A stretch of 8,372 nucleotides of DNA from an uncultured Ignavibacteria bacterium (GTDB lineage Bacteria > Bacteroidota > Ignavibacteria > Ignavibacteriales > Melioribacteraceae): contig CALGLM010000193.1 in NCBI GenBank assembly GCA_937930275.1, positions 1-8,372 of the forward strand, written 5' to 3'. Positions 5,781 to 8,372 of this stretch are shown piece after piece. The notes under the pieces were generated by a model, which saw only the letters and a list, made by a program, of their open reading frames with translations, searched no databases and was not told where the DNA came from. Position 1 is the first letter of the stretch; every line of letters starts with the position of its first letter. The position numbers and the translations under genes are program-made.

Positions 5781-7193
5781 ATGTTAGATCCCGTGATATT
5801 AGGACGAATTCAGTTTGCGATGACTGTCGGTTTCCACTTTTTGTTCCCCCCAATTTCAATAGGTTTAGGCTGGTTAATAATGATTATTGAAACTTTGGGC
5901 TGGCGAAAAAAAGAAGAAGCATACGTAAAATTGGGTAAATTTTTTGGCAAACTTTTTGCCTTGGTTTTTGGTGTAGGGGTTGCAACCGGTATTGTAATGG
6001 AATTTCAATTCGGAACAAACTGGGCTGAATATTCAAAGTTTGTAGGTGATATTTTTGGTGCACCTCTTGCTGCAGAAGGAATTTTCGCTTTCTTTTTAGA
6101 ATCAGTATTTTTGGGCGTGTTTTTATTCGGTAGAAATAGGGTTTCCAAAGCTTTCCACTGGTTTTCTTCTCTTATGGTTGCTTTTGGTGCTACTTTATCC
6201 GCATTTTGGATTATTGTTGCTAATAGCTGGCAACAAACACCGACCGGATTTGTATTAAAAAATACAAAAACAGGCGAAGTATTATCATTTGAAGCTTTTG
6301 AAGCTTTAAAAACAATTGACCCGGGAATGGCAAAACTTGTTCGTGCCGAATTAGTTGACTTTTGGGGCGCCGTTTTTAATCCGAGTACTTTAGTTCGTTA
6401 TTTTCATACCGTTGATGCAGCTTTAATTAGCGGTGCATTTTTTATGGCAGGAGTTTCTGCTTATTTAATTCTAAAAAATAAAGATACCGAACTAATGAAA
6501 AAATCATTAAAAGTATCCGTAATTTTTGGATTAATTGTTTCTTTATTAGAAGTTTTTCCTTTCGGTCACGAACACGGAAGGCAAGTGGCAAAAACACAAC
6601 CCGAAAAATTTGCAGCTACACAAGGATTATATACTACAACAGAAAGTGCCCCTTTAGCTGTTTTTGCATTCCCTACAGATTCCCCTCCTAAACTAAAAGC
6701 AAAAATTGAAATACCGGGTATTTTAAGCTGGCTTGCTTTTGGTGACATGAATGCAAAAGTGAAAGGAATAAACGAGTTTCCTAAAGAAAACATTCCGCCG
6801 TTATTTATCACTTTTGTTTCTTACCATAATATGGTTGCTTTAGGAATGTATTTTATTTTTATCATGGGGTTATCTGTTTTCTTATTAAGAAAAGAAAAAC
6901 TTTACCAAAACCGTAAAGTATTAAAAGCTTTAGTTTGGTCTATACCGCTTCCTTTAATTGCATGCCAATTGGGTTGGATAGCCGCAGAGGTAGGAAGACA
7001 ACCTTGGATTGTGTGGAAACTAATGAAAACAAGAGACGCAATATCGTTTAACGTTCCTGCCGGCGAAGTTTTATTTTCTATTATACTTTTTGCAATTATT
7101 GATATATTATTATTAACGGCATTAATATACTTTTTGAAAAAAGAAATAAATAAAGGTCCTAATTATGTTAAAGCTGCGGAGGTAGAAGCATGA
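5781..7193 (+). CDS. cydA: Cytochrome bd quinol oxidase subunit I
   Basis: This 470-aa integral membrane subunit oxidises quinol and reduces O2 to water, carrying haems b558, b595 and d. About nine membrane helices are visible. Conserved residues by comparison with E. coli are His19 (GFHFLFPP), Glu99 and Glu107 (AAEGIFAFFLES), His209 (FHTVDAAL) and Met351 (HNMVALGM) as the haem b558 pair, and GRQPW at 405-409. The Q-loop (about 262-342) is of the short type, so the protein is shorter than the 522-residue E. coli CydA. In the quinol-site motif, Lys276 aligns with Lys252 of E. coli, but the position of Glu257 is Gln281 (KFAATQG). A segment around 158-188 appears longer than in E. coli. AGGAG (5771-5775) lies 5 nt before the ATG. 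The gene overlaps cydB by 4 bp. High-affinity, cyanide- and NO-resistant respiration at low oxygen is the known family role. Confidence 0.98.
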   Translation: MLDPVILGRIQFAMTVGFHFLFPPISIGLGWLIMIIETLGWRKKEEAYVKLGKFFGKLFALVFGVGVATGIVMEFQFGTNWAEYSKFVGDIFGAPLAAEGIFAFFLESVFLGVFLFGRNRVSKAFHWFSSLMVAFGATLSAFWIIVANSWQQTPTGFVLKNTKTGEVLSFEAFEALKTIDPGMAKLVRAELVDFWGAVFNPSTLVRYFHTVDAALISGAFFMAGVSAYLILKNKDTELMKKSLKVSVIFGLIVSLLEVFPFGHEHGRQVAKTQPEKFAATQGLYTTTESAPLAVFAFPTDSPPKLKAKIEIPGILSWLAFGDMNAKVKGINEFPKENIPPLFITFVSYHNMVALGMYFIFIMGLSVFLLRKEKLYQNRKVLKALVWSIPLPLIACQLGWIAAEVGRQPWIVWKLMKTRDAISFNVPAGEVLFSIILFAIIDILLLTALIYFLKKEINKGPNYVKAAEVEA

Positions 7194-8215
7194 TTGATTT
7201 AAACATTATATGGTTTCTATTAGTAGGCGTTTTAGTTATCGGCTACGCAATATTAGACGGTTTTGATTTGGGTGTTGGTATTTTACACTTTTTTGCAAAA
7301 ACCGAAAAAGAAAAAAGAATAAATTTAAATGCAATAGGTCCGGTGTGGGACGGTAACGAAGTATGGTTACTTACAGGCGGAGGTGCTATTTTTGCTGCTT
7401 TTCCGGTTGTTTATGCTACAGTATTTAGCGGATTTTATCTTGCATTTATACTCCTTTTATTTGCATTAATAGCTCGTGCGGTTTCATTTGAATTTCGTAA
7501 ACATTCTTACGATCACCCCGAAATGAAGAAAATTTGGGATGCAGCTTTTATATTCGGCAGCTTTTTACCTGCATTATTATACGGCGTTGCTTTCGGAAAT
7601 GTTTTGCGTGGTTTGGAAATCCATGAAAATGCAACTTATACCGGAAACTTCTTCTCTTTATTAAATCCTTTTTCGTTATTAGTAGGGTTAACCGGACTTA
7701 TGATGTTTGTAATGCACGGGGCTTTATATATGACAATGAAAACTGACGGAGAATTAAGAAATGAAATGTTTATAAGAGCGAAAAAATCGTACTTTGTATT
7801 TGTTCCTCTTTACTTAATTTCAACTATATTTGCTGTTTTAGAATCCGCTTACTTATTTAGCAGAGTACTATCAAATCCTTTATTCTACGTTTTAACAGTT
7901 GTATTAATTGCTGCTATAGTATATATTCCTATCGGAATAAACGCTAAAAAAGCCGGTTTAACTTTCACAGCATCGGCAGTTACTATTGGGACTATGATTC
8001 TACTTTCTGCTCTCTCGTTATTCCCGTATATAGCTCCAAGTAGAGTAGATTTAGAAAAATTCAGCTTGACTATATATAATGCATCATCATCACAAAACAC
8101 ATTAATGGTAATGCTAATTTTAGCACTAATTGGTATGCCAATTGTTATTGGTTATAGCATATATGTTTATAGAATATTTAAGGGAAAAGTTGTTTTGAAT
8201 AACGAAGGTTATTAA
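7190..8215 (+). CDS. cydB: Cytochrome bd quinol oxidase subunit II
   Basis: This 341-aa membrane protein is the structural partner of CydA in the bd oxidase. About nine helices are visible. Family signatures are AILDGFDLGVGIL (residues 20-32), GPVWDGNEVWLLTGGGAIFAA (50-70), the segment NPFSLLVGLTGLMMFVMHGA (159-178) and a C-terminal YNASSSQNTL followed by the last helix and a basic tail. The length is normal for the family and no key motif is broken. The ATG overlaps the cydA stop (ATGA, 7190-7193), and GGAGG at 7178-7182 lies 7 nt upstream within cydA, so translation is coupled and subunits are made together. No cydX-like small ORF follows before the terminator, and no cydDC assembly transporter genes are in the window. 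Confidence 0.98.
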   Translation: MIDLNIIWFLLVGVLVIGYAILDGFDLGVGILHFFAKTEKEKRINLNAIGPVWDGNEVWLLTGGGAIFAAFPVVYATVFSGFYLAFILLLFALIARAVSFEFRKHSYDHPEMKKIWDAAFIFGSFLPALLYGVAFGNVLRGLEIHENATYTGNFFSLLNPFSLLVGLTGLMMFVMHGALYMTMKTDGELRNEMFIRAKKSYFVFVPLYLISTIFAVLESAYLFSRVLSNPLFYVLTVVLIAAIVYIPIGINAKKAGLTFTASAVTIGTMILLSALSLFPYIAPSRVDLEKFSLTIYNASSSQNTLMVMLILALIGMPIVIGYSIYVYRIFKGKVVLNNEGY

Positions 8216-8244
8216 TTTAAGGAAAAATTTATATCATTCCCGTA

Positions 8245-8277
8245 CCCCTTTATGCTTAACGGCTAAAGGGGTTTTTT
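8245..8277 (+). terminator. Intrinsic terminator of the rrf2-cydAB operon
   Basis: There is a perfect 8-bp stem, CCCCTTTA (8245-8252) with TAAAGGGG (8264-8271), and an 11-nt loop TGCTTAACGGC that can add two inner pairs, followed by six T (8272-8277). It begins 30 nt after the cydB stop. The minus-strand side lacks a T run, so it is mainly one-directional. Confidence 0.93.
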
Positions 8278-8286
8278 ATAAATAAA

Positions 8287-8372
8287 TTATTGCTGATTTA
8301 AATTTTGCCTAAGTTCAGCAATTTGCTCATTTTTCCAGATAATCATTTCCTCAAGTATAAAAAATCTAAAAT
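8287..8372 (-). CDS. Possible C-terminal end of a convergent gene (partial)
   Basis: One minus-strand frame is open from the window edge to a TAA at 8289-8287 and gives 27 residues ending in WKNEQIAELRQNLNQQ. The pattern of charged, Gln/Leu-rich residues suggests an amphipathic or coiled-coil tail. It is convergent with cydB, with the cydAB terminator in between. The stretch is too short to identify a family, and an open frame of this length can arise by chance in AT-rich DNA. Confidence 0.35.
   Translation of the reverse strand, partial: FRFFILEEMIIWKNEQIAELRQNLNQQ

Noticed and set aside
6566..8100. Minus-strand frames inside cydA (6566-6811) and cydB (7885-8100)
   Set aside because: They are antisense shadows of well-conserved oxidase genes.
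8216..8245. cydX-like third subunit after cydB
   Set aside because: Only about 30 nt separate the cydB stop from the terminator stem, too short for a CydX ORF.
1..8372. CRISPR array, tRNA, rRNA, riboswitch, insertion sequence or phage genes
   Set aside because: No regularly spaced repeats, cloverleaf-like sequence, transposase or integrase motifs, or conserved leader structures were seen on either strand.

Overview
The window is about 8.4 kb of AT-rich bacterial DNA (roughly 30-37% G+C by eye). The first 47 bases are not biological. They match an untrimmed Illumina TruSeq indexed adapter, so genuine sequence starts at about position 48 and this is the ragged end of an assembled contig. The organism cannot be fixed from sequence alone. 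Low GC, a very large multi-PAS hybrid-free sensor kinase paired with an Rcp1-type receiver, and an Rrf2-cydAB operon would suit the Bacteroidota/Ignavibacteriota/Chlorobiota side of the tree, but the clear AGGAG ribosome binding sites argue against a typical Bacteroidia genome. This placement is inference.

Layout: (1) 1-47 adapter. (2) 64-306 (+), a small unrecognised hydrophilic protein of 80 residues, followed by a strong intrinsic terminator at 344-377. (3) 462-5177 (-), a two-gene signalling operon: a 1416-residue membrane sensor histidine kinase (dCache-like periplasmic sensor, two PAS, a cysteine-rich PocR-like domain, three more PAS, HisKA and HATPase_c) and, 15 nt downstream, a 149-residue single-domain response regulator. 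(4) 5178-5320, a very AT-rich divergent regulatory region holding a 25-bp near-perfect inverted repeat, the best operator candidate in the window. (5) 5321-8215 (+), an operon of an Rrf2-family regulator with an IscR-like Cys/Cys/Cys/His set, then cydA and cydB (4-bp overlap), closed by an intrinsic terminator at 8245-8277. (6) 8287-8372 (-), a possible C-terminal end of a convergent gene running off the window.

How it fits together: cydAB encode the cytochrome bd quinol oxidase, a high-affinity, NO-tolerant terminal oxidase for low oxygen. The co-transcribed Rrf2 protein probably senses Fe-S status, redox or NO, and may control its own operon through the inverted repeat upstream. The kinase/receiver pair is transcribed away from the same intergenic region. 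It has no DNA-binding output domain, so it must act by phosphorelay or protein contacts. Whether it is functionally tied to the oxidase operon is unknown. I see no mobile element, CRISPR array, tRNA, rRNA or riboswitch, and no clearly new biological system. The nearest to novelty are the kinase architecture, the shared divergent control region and a Glu-to-Gln change in the CydA Q-loop.
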